Source of the DNA: DATMNR01 sp963702765 | GTDB lineage: Bacteria > Chloroflexota > Ktedonobacteria > Ktedonobacterales > Ktedonobacteraceae | Length of the DNA stretch: 64,000 nucleotides | Direction of reading: 5' to 3' | NCBI GenBank assembly: GCA_963702765.1 | Contig: CAVPEB010000063.1 | Coordinates: forward strand, 9,861-73,860 | Shown: one piece after another, positions 45,092 to 54,510 of the stretch | Layout: every line of letters starts with the position of its first letter | Numbering within the stretch: the first letter of the stretch is position 1 | The notes under the pieces: generated by a model | The model's database searches: none | What the model saw: the letters and a program-made list of their open reading frames with translations, nothing else | What the model was told of the DNA's origin: nothing | Made by a program: the position numbers and the translations under genes

Positions 45092-46963
45092 TTATATTTT
45101 AACCAGTTGATACCCAACATCTGGCACGGTAAGAATATAACGTGGATGACGAGGGTCGGACTCGATTTTGCGACGCAGGCGGCTAATATACACCCAGATA
45201 AAATCTACTTCACGATTGTATTCTGCTCCCCATACACGCTCCAGCAACAATTCGTGTGTCAAAACTCTCCCTGCATTTTGCGCTAATGTACAGAGTAGCT
45301 TGTATTCGGTACGGCTTAGTTGCACCTGTTTCCCATGGACATGCACCTGGTGCTGCGCATAATCAATAGTAAGCTCACCAGTTCTAAAAATCACTTCTGC
45401 AGACTGTTGTTCTCCCTGCACAGTCGAACGTCGTAGAAGCACTCGTATGCGCGCAAGCAACTCTTTGATATGGAAGGGTTTGAGAACCAGGTCGTCGGCA
45501 CCGAGATCCAGCAGACGCACATGCTCATCTTCATCAGGATTATCACAGAGCATCATGACCGGTATAGTTGAAAATTCGCGCAAGCGTTGGAGCACTTCCG
45601 CGCCATTGATATCCGACAGACGTGTTGCCAGCAGTATGATATCCGGTTCATCAAGATCAAGCTGGCGCAAGAGTTGGATGCCATGACTCACAGTATGCAC
45701 CTGGTATTGCTGCTCCACAAGATGAGCGCGCAGGTAACGAACGATGCGCGCATCGTTCTCGACGACAACTATCTTTGAGCGCTCAGATTGTCTTAGGGGG
45801 CCAGTACGAGGCAACGTTAATGGACCACTCGGTGATGTAGCCATAGCATCTTCAAATGGTGTTGATTGTAATGGCTCAGTTTTTACCGGAGGAATAAATG
45901 GCAGGGTACAAAAAAACGTTGTTCCAAGACCAATACCAGGAGAGTCCGCCCAGATTTTACCGCCATGCGCTTCAATAGTTGCACGCACAATCGATAGCCC
46001 TAAACCGCTTCCAGTTGCGCGTTCTTCGCCCCGCGATATACGATAGAAGCGATCAAATATTCGGTCAAGATGCTCATCGGTAATACCTATACCTTGATCA
46101 GAGATACTCAAACAAAGCTCTTCTTCGTTCGCCTCCAGTTGGATTTTGATAACGCTGCCCATTGGGGAGTAAGCCACAGCGTTATTAAGCAAGTGATTGA
46201 GAGTCTGCTCAATACGTAGCGCATCACATTGGATGATGATATCATCATTTGGAGCATCAAGTGTAAATTGGTGACGTGGCGCATTCTTGCGCCAACGGTC
46301 TAACAATTGCTCGAGCAATTTCGAGATGTGCACTTCTGAGAGTCGCAAATTCTGTACGCCTGCATCCATGCGCCAGACATCCAGGAGGGTGTTGAGTATA
46401 TCGTGTAATCGATCGGTCTGGATATCAATCATCTGCAACATCTCGCGCATTGTTGCGGCATCCCAACGCATTGCGTTTCCCAGGAGAGTAGTCGCACAAC
46501 CCTTGATGATTGCCAGCGGCGTTTTGAGTTCATGTGCAGCGAGAGCCAGCGTTTCATTGCGAGTCTGGGAAGGAGTTCGTTCTAACGTGATATCATCAAG
46601 TAGCACCCCACGACCTAACAGTTGATCAAGGTCATCCCGTACAGGGAAGCTCTGCACTCGCAACCAGCGAATTACAGCATCAGCTAATGCCAGGTCAGTG
46701 CTGCTTTCTTGTTCAGGATGGAGCCAGATGCGTTCAAGCTCGACCTCTGCACTTTCTGGGTTCGCTGCGAGTGAGATAAGCTGCTTGCGTACGTCAAAGA
46801 CTGGCTGATCGATGAGCTTCCCTTTACTGATTCCGATCAAGCGTTCAGCGCTTGGGTTGAAGTAAGCAACCTGCTCTGCCGGATTAAGTAAAATGAAGCC
46901 GCTGCGCATATTCGTCGCGATCTCTGAGAGTATAAAATATTCTCGCGCTAAGCTCGACGACAT
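45092..46963 (-). CDS. PAS - histidine kinase - receiver - winged-helix fusion protein
   Basis: 623 residues, no membrane segment. PAS domain at 8-125; HisKA with His144 (AAHELKTPL); HATPase at 240-357 with N-box NHLLNNAVAYSP, DQGIGI and GSGLGLSIV. A receiver follows at 397-512 and an OmpR-type winged helix at 525-623 (LSRTEYKLLCTLAQNAGRVL). In the receiver the usual phospho-acceptor Asp is Ala446 (PDIILLATRLS), while Lys495 is kept. Kinase, receiver and OmpR-type output in one chain is rare. It may be regulated by something other than phosphotransfer to that Asp, or the kinase may act on another receiver. Confidence 0.9.
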   Translation of the reverse strand: MSSSLAREYFILSEIATNMRSGFILLNPAEQVAYFNPSAERLIGISKGKLIDQPVFDVRKQLISLAANPESAEVELERIWLHPEQESSTDLALADAVIRWLRVQSFPVRDDLDQLLGRGVLLDDITLERTPSQTRNETLALAAHELKTPLAIIKGCATTLLGNAMRWDAATMREMLQMIDIQTDRLHDILNTLLDVWRMDAGVQNLRLSEVHISKLLEQLLDRWRKNAPRHQFTLDAPNDDIIIQCDALRIEQTLNHLLNNAVAYSPMGSVIKIQLEANEEELCLSISDQGIGITDEHLDRIFDRFYRISRGEERATGSGLGLSIVRATIEAHGGKIWADSPGIGLGTTFFCTLPFIPPVKTEPLQSTPFEDAMATSPSGPLTLPRTGPLRQSERSKIVVVENDARIVRYLRAHLVEQQYQVHTVSHGIQLLRQLDLDEPDIILLATRLSDINGAEVLQRLREFSTIPVMMLCDNPDEDEHVRLLDLGADDLVLKPFHIKELLARIRVLLRRSTVQGEQQSAEVIFRTGELTIDYAQHQVHVHGKQVQLSRTEYKLLCTLAQNAGRVLTHELLLERVWGAEYNREVDFIWVYISRLRRKIESDPRHPRYILTVPDVGYQLVKI

Positions 46964-47292
46964 AAATGTGGACTCCTCTTTAGAGGTCGAAATATGTTCG
47001 GTTGCGGGTACTGCGCTTTATTCAACCCAGAACTCCCGGGCTTCTGTCGACCATGAGGACTTGTATCCGCTGTGCTATTGGCGGAGAAGTCCATTCAAAT
47101 AAAATACCTTTGCTGGTTGTTCTTTTTGTCTGTGCTATTGTATATTCTAGCAAACGGGTCAAGGGTGAGGTTTTAGACATCCACTTAGAGCAGACCTGCG
47201 AACCACACTATGAAGAAGCAACGGTGTCCCTCGCGCTCGCAGCAAAGGGCTTTGCCCTCTGCACTCCCAAATATGAGTGGTTGCCAGGGAGG
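46964..47292. other. Intergenic gap, no feature seen
   Basis: 329 bp between the fusion kinase start and the stop of the next minus-strand gene. Frames exist here but lack ribosome binding sites and family resemblance. No hairpin, repeat or RNA was recognised. Confidence 0.5.
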
Positions 47293-47754
47293 TTAATGCC
47301 CTGCTATGGTTGCCAGCATGACGATTAAGGCGAGATGCAGGATCATGGCAACACCAAAGGCCCATGCCATGATGATAATCCAGGAGCGGTCGCTAAGTGG
47401 TTTGCGCGAAGGGGCATATGCATACGGCGATCGTTCGGCGGCAACGAGACCTATGGCAATACGGAGACGCAAGGGAGTTTGAACAGGAGAAATGCGCAAT
47501 TGAACCAGCAATTCCTGATTACAGCGTTTGCACAATGTCCACTCTTGTCGGGGCGCGGGAACATCTTCAGGTTCGATGAGTGGAATGAAGTTGTACCACA
47601 TGCGACGTTCACAAATCGAACAGCGGATCTTGCTCTGTTTTCGCGGTCGATGTGATTTGTTTCTTTGGAAAGCAGCAGTAGAATCACCGTCTCGTATGAT
47701 ATCTCTCACCGCTTTTTGTCCTTTCTGTGTTCTTGCGCTGAACTCATCATCCAA
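47293..47754 (-). CDS. Zinc-ribbon membrane protein
   Basis: 153 residues. CSIC and CKRC (about 45-48 and 75-78) form a two-knuckle zinc ribbon in a basic N-terminal region. One C-terminal membrane helix is at about 127-150 (WIIIMAWAFGVAMILHLALI). It lies downstream of the cytochrome oxidase operon on the same strand but 176 bp before it in sequence, with no evidence of joint transcription. Function is unknown. Confidence 0.6.
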   Translation of the reverse strand: MDDEFSARTQKGQKAVRDIIRDGDSTAAFQRNKSHRPRKQSKIRCSICERRMWYNFIPLIEPEDVPAPRQEWTLCKRCNQELLVQLRISPVQTPLRLRIAIGLVAAERSPYAYAPSRKPLSDRSWIIIMAWAFGVAMILHLALIVMLATIAGH

Positions 47755-47930
47755 AGATCGTACTCATACATCTTTTACATATTACCATATTTTTGTGATG
47801 AATCTGTGATATTTAAGAGGAAGAAATGCAGAAAAACGGGTAAGAGGAAAAATACAGAGGGTAGCGATTTTCTTATTTCACGGGGAATATAGATGAGCGA
47901 ACATTATATCCCCCGTGAAGAATGTTTCTC

Positions 47931-48539
47931 TTATCTGATGAGTGGTAAAAGATACACGACAGTAAGCACAAACACCCACACAACGTCAACGAAGTGCCAG
48001 TACAGCTCTCCAGCTACAATTGCCCAATGGTGCTTAGGAGTGAAGTCGCCGCGCAAGGAACGAATCAACACGACAGTTAAGAAAATAAGACCTACGATAA
48101 CGTGCGATGCGTGTAGACCAGTCAGCGCGAAAAAACAAGAGCCCTGGAGCGAAGATGAAGGAGTAAAGTTACGGTCAACAATAGCTCCATAATACTCGAT
48201 ACCCAGTCCAACAAGGAATGCTGCTCCCATGAGTATGGTGGCAGTGAGGCCAATTTTCAGATTGCGTTGATTGCCTTTCGTGATAGCATTTCCGGCAAAA
48301 CGTATAGGAATACTACTGCCAAGCAGCAAAACCGTACCGATTATGGGAATGATGTAATCAACAGGCGGTTTCCAGTTCCCATTACGTATTTCCAGGTACA
48401 GATAAGAAGCAATGAGATTAGCGAAAATCAAAGCTTCTGAGGCGATGAAAAAGGCCATGCCCCACCAGTTAATGCCTCGTCCTGCTAATTCCTCATGCTC
48501 CCCAGCAGCGCTAACTTCCCCAGTGTAAGCAATACTCAT
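47931..48539 (-). CDS. ctaE: Cytochrome c oxidase subunit III
   Basis: 202 residues, five membrane helices. Family motifs: WWGMAFFIASEALIFANLIA with the conserved Glu, GLHASHVIVG and HHWAIVAGELYWHFVDVVW. It is the short five-helix form found in many Gram-positive and Chloroflexota oxidases. It is the last gene of the ctaC-D-F-E operon. Confidence 0.95.
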   Translation of the reverse strand: MSIAYTGEVSAAGEHEELAGRGINWWGMAFFIASEALIFANLIASYLYLEIRNGNWKPPVDYIIPIIGTVLLLGSSIPIRFAGNAITKGNQRNLKIGLTATILMGAAFLVGLGIEYYGAIVDRNFTPSSSLQGSCFFALTGLHASHVIVGLIFLTVVLIRSLRGDFTPKHHWAIVAGELYWHFVDVVWVFVLTVVYLLPLIR

Positions 48540-48604
48540 GTGTCACTACTTCCTACTCACTAGTGCGCAATAAACGGGGTCAGATTATTGCGCTATACAC
48601 TTAC

Positions 48605-48820
48605 TTAATGGCGTTCAATTCCCCAACCAATAAATGAAACGATTACGAATGCTACTCCAACCCAAAAGACAATTGGATGAGACATCAAGATTACTCCAAC
48701 AAGAGCAAGTGTGAGCGAAGCAGCCAGCACAATTGGCCAGTAACTCTGTTTTGCTTTAATAGCCTGTTCCACGACTTCGTTTGATACTTTTGTATTGTGC
48801 TGACTCTGATCTTCAATCAC
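48605..48820 (-). CDS. Small cytochrome c oxidase subunit (IV-like)
   Basis: 71 residues with two hydrophobic helices (WPIVLAASLTLALVGVILM and IVFWVGVAFVIVSFIGWGIE). It sits between subunits I and III, the usual place of the small subunit IV/CtaF. Assigned by size, topology and position. Confidence 0.7.
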   Translation of the reverse strand: MIEDQSQHNTKVSNEVVEQAIKAKQSYWPIVLAASLTLALVGVILMSHPIVFWVGVAFVIVSFIGWGIERH

Positions 48821-48845
48821 ATTGTTTCTCTTTCTAAAGCATTCT

Positions 48846-50544
48846 TTAGTGCGTCATAGCCTTCCAGTCTGCAGTCTCCGGATTCTTTTTGTCGTAGAAT
48901 GGACGTCGACTGCGTACAGTTGGAATTTCCGCAAAATTGTAAGGCTTAGGCGGGGAGTCGGTATCCCATTCTAGAGTAAAGGCATTCCACGGATCTGTGC
49001 CAGCTGCCTGACCACTCCGTAGAGTTACAATGAAGTTCCAGACGAACACAAGGATGGAGATGCCGATAGTGAAGGCGCCAACCGTAGCAATAAGGTTTAG
49101 TTCATTCCAACCGAGATTTCCTGGATAGGTATAGATGCGCCTTGGCATGCCAAGCAATCCCAGGATATGCATAGGGAAGAAAGTCACGTTCAAACCAATC
49201 AACATCAACCAGAAATGTACCTGAGCAAGTCGCTCGTTCAGCAATTTACCTGTTATCTTGGGAAACCAGTAATAGATGCCTGCGAATATACCGAATACGC
49301 TTCCACCGAAGAGCACATAATGGAGGTGAGCAACCACAAAGTAGGTATCAGTCACCTGGTAGTCGAAAGGGACAATCGCGAGTGCTGCGCCATTTAAACC
49401 ACCAATTAAAAACATGGCAATGAAGCCCAACGCGAAAAGCATAGGAGCCTTGAAACTAATTTTACCGCCGTAGACCGTTCCAATCCAGTTGAATATTTTC
49501 ACTGCCGTCGGGATAGCGATAAGAGTGGTACTGGTTGCAAAAAATGCCTGCGCGACAAGCGGTAAACCAACTGCAAACATGTGGTGCGCCCATACGGTAA
49601 AGCTCAGAGAAACCGATAGCAACACCAGACCAGGCAATAAAGGTATAACCAAAAATCGGCTTGCGAGCGAAGACCGGTAACACCTCTGAAATAATGCCAA
49701 AGGCGGGTAAAATGAGAATGTAGACCTCTGGATGCCCAAATGACCAGAACAGGTGCTGCCAGAGCAAAGGATCACCACCCCAACCAGCTACGTAAAAGTG
49801 CGTGCCGAGGTGACGATCGAGTAGTAACAAGATGCTCGCCATTGTCACGCTAGGTAGCGAGAAGAGCAGCAGGAAAGCTGTGATTAGAGTCATCCAGGTG
49901 AATAGTGGCATGCGGTTAATTGTCATACCTGGAGCGCGTAACTTCAGGATGGTCACTACGAAGTTGATCGAGCCAGCAATTGATGAGATGCCGAGCATCA
50001 GAATACCTAGCGCCCAGAAGTCCATATTAGGACCAGGGGTACACATCACGGCATTACCACAAGACGTAGTGCCAGGCCCACTCAGCTCGGTTAGTGGTGC
50101 ATAGGCGAACCAACCAGCATTCGGAGCTGCACCGAACAGGAAGCTTGAAGTCAAAAATAGTCCACCAAAGAGGACAACCCAGTATCCAAACGCATTCAAG
50201 CGAGGGAAAGCCATATCGCGCGCACCGATCATCAACGGTACAATATAATTTCCTAATCCTGTGAGCATCGGCATGATAAACAAGAAGATCATAGTGACGG
50301 CGTGCATAGTAAAGATCTGGTTATACACTTCGGGAGACAGCACTTTCCCATCCGGTTGCGCCAACTGAGTGCGGATGAGCAAGGCATCGACGCCACCAAC
50401 CAGAAAGAAGAAGAAGGCGGTAACCATGTACATGATGCCCAGTTTCTTATGATCGGTCGTCATGATCCAGTCGCCAATATAGGTTTCACTCAGGCGCCTG
50501 CGACGAGCTATGCTTACGCCTTCGGTAATTGTGCGGGTTGCCAT
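48846..50544 (-). CDS. ctaD: Cytochrome c oxidase subunit I, interrupted by a frameshift
   Basis: Two frames joined near 49608 give about 565 residues. GGAGG stands eight bases before ATG 50544 (MATRTITEG). The first frame carries IYMVTAFFFFLVGGVDALLI, the low-spin haem His in FTMHAVTMIF, and CuB ligand region FWSFGHPEVYILILP. One extra base in GGTTTCTCTGAG shifts to the second frame, with WAHHMFAVGL (CuB His pair) and VVAHLHYVLFGG (haem His pair). The proton-pumping core enzyme of an aerobe is unlikely to be dead, so a sequence error is favoured. Confidence 0.9.
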
Positions 50545-50583
50545 CGGCAATTCCTCCGTAATCTAGTTCTGTAAGGGCCTGAT

Positions 50584-51714
50584 TTATTGAAGAGTCTCAA
50601 GGTACGCTATCAGTTGAGCAATCTCAGTATCTGAGAGTGATCGAATAACCATATCGTTGCCAGGTTTGACAGCCTGTGGGTCCTTTAGCCATTGGTACAG
50701 TCCGCATGCATCAGGATTCTGTATCGTTGGTTGTCCATCTGATCCAGTAACCACTACACATGTTGCCGGATCCCATTGGAGGACCGCTCCCGCAATATCG
50801 CGGCGACTTCCAAAATGAGTCAGGTTTGGTCCAACCAGAACTGAAGCATCAGCACCACTATTGAGATGCTGATCGTCTTTGAGGTTGACACCTACGATAC
50901 CATGACAACCCTGGCATCCACCTGAACCTAAGAAGAGTTTCTGTCCTGCCAGCGCAGTAGGATCAGTTGGAGTCGAACTTGCGGATTGTTCCTGTGAAGT
51001 TAGCCAGGCATTATACTGATCTTGCGTTTTAACTATCACATAAAAATTCATGTGCGCATGTTCCAGGCCGCAAAACTCGGTACACTGTCCACGATATGTG
51101 CCAATATTATCAGCCTGGAAGACTGACATGTTGTCGTGGCCTGGCACGACATCCGTCTTGCCAAACAGCTCGGGAACCCAAAAGCTATGAATGACATTTT
51201 GTGATAGCAGTTGAGCTTCTATACGAGTACCCACAGGAATGACTAACTCATCCGCAGTGACAACATGCTCGTTGAGATAGTCGAACTCCCACCACCATTG
51301 ATGACCAACTACTCTAATCTGCAATGGCCGACTATTCGTTGAAGAAAATGTGGTCAACCCAAACATCGTGTAGATGGTTCCAATGAGTACAACAAACAAG
51401 AAAAACGAAGGAACAATCGTCCAGATGAGTTCGACAGTGTTATTCCCATGAGTTTGTACAGGGGTAGGCGAGTTCGGACGCTCACGGAAGCGCACAATTG
51501 AATAGATCAATAAGCTCTCGACTACCACAAATACAATTGTGGCAACTACCAGAATGAACCAGAACAAATTTGACTCTTTTAATGCAACTGGTCCTGCGGG
51601 GTTCAAAATGGAGGGGGAATTTCCACCACATGCAGCTAGAAGGAGCGAGGACAAAAGCAATGCTGAGAGAATTAGCCCCCAGCGTTTCATCCCGCGAAAT
51701 ATAGGCATCCTCAC
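50584..51714 (-). CDS. ctaC: Cytochrome c oxidase subunit II with fused cytochrome c domain
   Basis: 376 residues from a GTG with AGGAG eight bases upstream. A lipoprotein signal (LLLSSLLLAACGGN) is followed by two membrane helices. The cupredoxin domain has CuA ligands in GQCTEFCGLEHAHM and an upstream His in QNVIHSFWVP. A C-terminal class I cytochrome c domain has CQGCH and a distal Met (NDMVIRS). The fused cytochrome suggests a caa3-type enzyme. It is the first gene of the operon. Confidence 0.95.
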   Translation of the reverse strand: MRMPIFRGMKRWGLILSALLLSSLLLAACGGNSPSILNPAGPVALKESNLFWFILVVATIVFVVVESLLIYSIVRFRERPNSPTPVQTHGNNTVELIWTIVPSFFLFVVLIGTIYTMFGLTTFSSTNSRPLQIRVVGHQWWWEFDYLNEHVVTADELVIPVGTRIEAQLLSQNVIHSFWVPELFGKTDVVPGHDNMSVFQADNIGTYRGQCTEFCGLEHAHMNFYVIVKTQDQYNAWLTSQEQSASSTPTDPTALAGQKLFLGSGGCQGCHGIVGVNLKDDQHLNSGADASVLVGPNLTHFGSRRDIAGAVLQWDPATCVVVTGSDGQPTIQNPDACGLYQWLKDPQAVKPGNDMVIRSLSDTEIAQLIAYLETLQ

Positions 51715-51914
51715 TTCTCACTCTCCTAAATAGATGATTTTTAATGGATAACGGCTTTATGCCGAGGCAGACATTTATTCCATTCTATAAAAGAATAGTA
51801 ACTTTCCCTGACACCTGGCTTGCGATTGATGGCAGGCACCTTACAATGGCCTGAATAGATGTATGTATCATGTGAGTTCCACCATTATCGGGTGTCATGG
51901 GCTAAGCCACGATG

Positions 51915-51987
51915 CACCAGGACAGCGCAAGCGCCCCCGCACCACATCCACACCACACCTGTCCCTACACCAGGGGATCTGGCACCC
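51915..51987. repeat. Interspersed repeat family A, copy 3
   Basis: CACCAGGACAGCGCAAGCGC then CCACACCACACCTGTCCCTA, with a tail matching the copy at 12328. It lies upstream of the promoter of the ABC-F gene. Confidence 0.75.
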
Positions 51988-52018
51988 AATTTTAGGTGAA
52001 ACCCATCATGTATGGAAT

Positions 52019-52047
52019 TTGACACTTTTAGAACGGCTGCATATAAT
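52019..52047 (+). promoter_or_regulatory. Consensus sigma-70 promoter of the ABC-F gene
   Basis: TTGACA and TATAAT with exactly 17 bp between them, both perfect consensus. The start would fall near 52054, leaving a leader of about 220 bases before the ATG at 52274. The leader holds a short reading frame and a TTTTTTT run near 52220. The rest of the 51715-52018 stretch holds only repeat family A. Confidence 0.75.
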
Positions 52048-52093
52048 CGGAGTTAGATATATCATTCTTCAAAATTTAAGAGGGAGTATACCT

Positions 52094-52120
52094 TTGAACA
52101 GCATTTCTAACATACCCTGA
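52094..52120 (+). CDS. Possible 8-residue leader peptide of the ABC-F gene
   Basis: TTG 52094 is preceded at seven bases by GAGGGAG and encodes (M)NSISNIP before TGA. Translated leaders control several antibiotic-resistance ABC-F genes by attenuation. Evidence here is only the binding site and position. Confidence 0.25.
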   Translation: MNSISNIP

Positions 52121-52273
52121 TCTACAACCGTCGTCTCGAGATTCTGCTTGGAGAAATAACAGGAATGTAACCTCACACTACGCCTCACAAAATACCCTTC
52201 TTCGTTGAAGCTAAATCTGATTTTTTTGCGATTTTTTAACCTGGGCAGAATACTATAGAATTGAGGCATTAGA

Positions 52274-53908
52274 ATGCTTGCTGTTCGCCATCTCGGCAAA
52301 TCTTACGGTGCCATTACCGTACTTGATGATGTATCTTTCATTGTTAATCCTGATGATCGAATTGGCATTGTGGGATCAAATGGAGTTGGTAAAACCACGT
52401 TGTTGAATATCCTGATTGGCAAAGAATCCCATGATTCCGGCTCCTTTTCATTCACTCCAAATACAGAAGTCGGCTACCTGCCGCAGACAACGCCTGAGTT
52501 TTCCGGTCATACCATACAAGATTTGATTCTGGAATCAGTGGGCAATTTAGGCCAATTGGAAGAACGGATGCGCGAGCTTGAAAGCGCTATGAGTACAGCT
52601 AGTGTTGAACAGCTTTCTGTGTTCATGGATGAATATGAGAAGGCATCTAGTAAATTCCAGGATCGCGGAGGCTACGAGCTAGATTACAAAATAGAGAGTA
52701 TTCTGGCTGGCCTGCGGATTGCATATATTTCACGCGATCGGGAAATGCAAACACTCTCTGGGGGTGAGAAGGCGCGAGTAGGTCTGGCGATCCTGCTACT
52801 ACGCTCCCCGGATTTGCTCTTGCTAGATGAACCAACGAATCACCTGGATTTTGCTAGCCTGGAATGGCTTGAGTCGTATCTCTCCAACTATAAAGGCGCA
52901 ATCTTGCTGGTATCACACGATAGACAATTCCTCAATCGTACCGTCAACCAGATTTTCGAAATCGATGAACATACACATCATCTGAAAAAATACGATGGCA
53001 ACTACGATGCATTTGTGATGGCGAAGGCTGCTGAACGAGCAGTGTGGGAGGAGGACTATGAGAGGCAGCAAGAAGAGATCAAAGAGCTGCGCAAGCGAGT
53101 TCGCGAGACAGCGCGTAATGTTGCACATCATCGACCCGCTACCGATAACGATAAAACAGCCTATAATTATTTTGGCGGGAGGGTACAGAATACCATTTCA
53201 CGTGGGGTGCGAGCAGCCGAGGAACAGTTGCGTCGTATTGAAGCGAATCCAATTCCCAAACCACCCAAACTGATGCAGGTAAGCTCTTCTTTCAATATAG
53301 AGCCTTTGCAAGCTGAGGTAGCGATCAGGGTTTCCAACCTTACAAAATGTTGGGGTGATACGTGTGTTCTTGACGATGTGAATTTCACGATTGCTTCGGA
53401 TGCTCGCATCTTGCTTTTTGGTCCCAACGGAGCCGGGAAGACGACCTTGCTGAAGATGTTGATGGGAATTGAGACTCCAGACAGGGGTGAGATACACATT
53501 GTTGAGAGCGCTCGCACAGGTTACTTGCCACAAGACCCGCAGATGGACCTGGATAAAACGGTGATAGAAACGTACAGGTATGGACAGGTGGGGTACGAAG
53601 GGGAATTTGTAGGAAGGTTAATCGGCTATGGGCTGTTCAGTCTGGAGGATATGCAGAAAAAGGTAGGGCAATTGAGCATAGGCCAACGAAGAAAACTGGA
53701 GATTGCACGTTTGATGGCTGAAGGCCCAAATGTGCTTTTGCTCGATGAGCCAACCAACTATATCAGTCTGGATGTGCTGGAGGCGTTTGAAGCAGCTATC
53801 GTGACATTTCCAGGGCCCGTGATCGCGGTTTCGCATGACCGATGGTTTATACATAGGTTTGGAGGGAAGATGTGGGAGTTGGTAGATGGAAAGATAATCA
53901 GCAATTGA
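52274..53908 (+). CDS. ABC-F family ATPase
   Basis: 544 residues, intact. Two ATPase domains: Walker A GSNGVGKTTLL and GPNGAGKTTLL; signatures LSGGEKARVGLA and LSIGQRRKLEIA; Walker B LLLLDEPTNHLD and VLLLDEPTNYISLD. A charged linker of about 80 residues at about 245-325 is the segment that reaches the ribosomal P/E site in this family. In the second domain His of the usual NHLD is replaced (NYISLD). A role in ribosome protection or translation quality control is known for the family; which applies is not known. Confidence 0.9.
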   Translation: MLAVRHLGKSYGAITVLDDVSFIVNPDDRIGIVGSNGVGKTTLLNILIGKESHDSGSFSFTPNTEVGYLPQTTPEFSGHTIQDLILESVGNLGQLEERMRELESAMSTASVEQLSVFMDEYEKASSKFQDRGGYELDYKIESILAGLRIAYISRDREMQTLSGGEKARVGLAILLLRSPDLLLLDEPTNHLDFASLEWLESYLSNYKGAILLVSHDRQFLNRTVNQIFEIDEHTHHLKKYDGNYDAFVMAKAAERAVWEEDYERQQEEIKELRKRVRETARNVAHHRPATDNDKTAYNYFGGRVQNTISRGVRAAEEQLRRIEANPIPKPPKLMQVSSSFNIEPLQAEVAIRVSNLTKCWGDTCVLDDVNFTIASDARILLFGPNGAGKTTLLKMLMGIETPDRGEIHIVESARTGYLPQDPQMDLDKTVIETYRYGQVGYEGEFVGRLIGYGLFSLEDMQKKVGQLSIGQRRKLEIARLMAEGPNVLLLDEPTNYISLDVLEAFEAAIVTFPGPVIAVSHDRWFIHRFGGKMWELVDGKIISN

Positions 53909-53918
53909 GATGTAAGTA

Positions 53919-54272
53919 ATGTATGCAGCATTTGCAGACATCCTTATACCAGAAAATGTTCAAAGCGTAGCTAGAGGAATTGAAAAGATGATGACACGTT
54001 CACTTGGAACGTATGGGCCTGAAGTATCGGCCATTGGTCTCGGCTGCTCAGGCATGTCTTACGCATACGGGCCAGCAGATGATGCTGAAAGCATCGCGAC
54101 GATTCACGCCGCGCTCGATAGTGGTATCACCCTGCTTGACACTGCCGATTTCTACGGTATGGGACATAACGAAATGCTGTTACGCGAGGCACTGCACGGA
54201 CAGGTACGCGAGCAGGTCGTACTCAGCGTCAAGTTCGGGGCTTTGCGCGACCCCGATGGCTCAACTCGATAG
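53919..54272 (+). pseudogene. Truncated aldo/keto reductase
   Basis: The frame reads MTRSLGTYGPEVSAIGLGCS, then TLLDTADFYGMGHNEMLLRE and VVLSVKFGALRDPDG, the first quarter of an aldo/keto reductase with the catalytic Asp and Tyr. It then meets a stop at 54270. The downstream sequence in other frames does not continue the reductase. The likely real start is ATG 53989 (MMTRSLG) rather than 53919. Confidence 0.75.
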
Positions 54273-54296
54273 TGAACGAGGCCGAAAGCAGCACCG

Positions 54297-54371
54297 ATGA
54301 CCGACGAAACAATCACTCTCGAACGTATTCTCGAAGCAACTGATGATTCTCGACGGGGTCGCCCTGGGTGA
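54297..54371 (+). pseudogene. Possible 5' remnant of a TetR-type regulator
   Basis: ATG 54297 opens MTDETITLERILEATDDSRR, which resembles the start of TetR regulators (ERILEATEDVLRR), and stops after 24 codons. It directly follows the truncated reductase. At 54459-54479 GTACAG and CTGTAC lie nine bases apart, an arrangement seen in TetR operators. The pairing suggests a decayed regulator/reductase locus. Confidence 0.35.
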
Positions 54372-54510
54372 GTCGGTGTCTGCCACTCATTTATAAACTT
54401 GAGTGACCAGCGTTGTACTATACTGTCGAGTATTCTCCGAAGAGTTAAGTGCAACCCGTACAGTTCGCCGAGCTGTACAGTAACAGGCCGACTTGAGCTC
54501 GTTCAGAGAG

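Noticed and set aside
47002..47328. 108-residue plus-strand frame
   Set aside because: No start signal, overlaps the zinc-ribbon gene antisense, and its only hydrophobic stretch is short.
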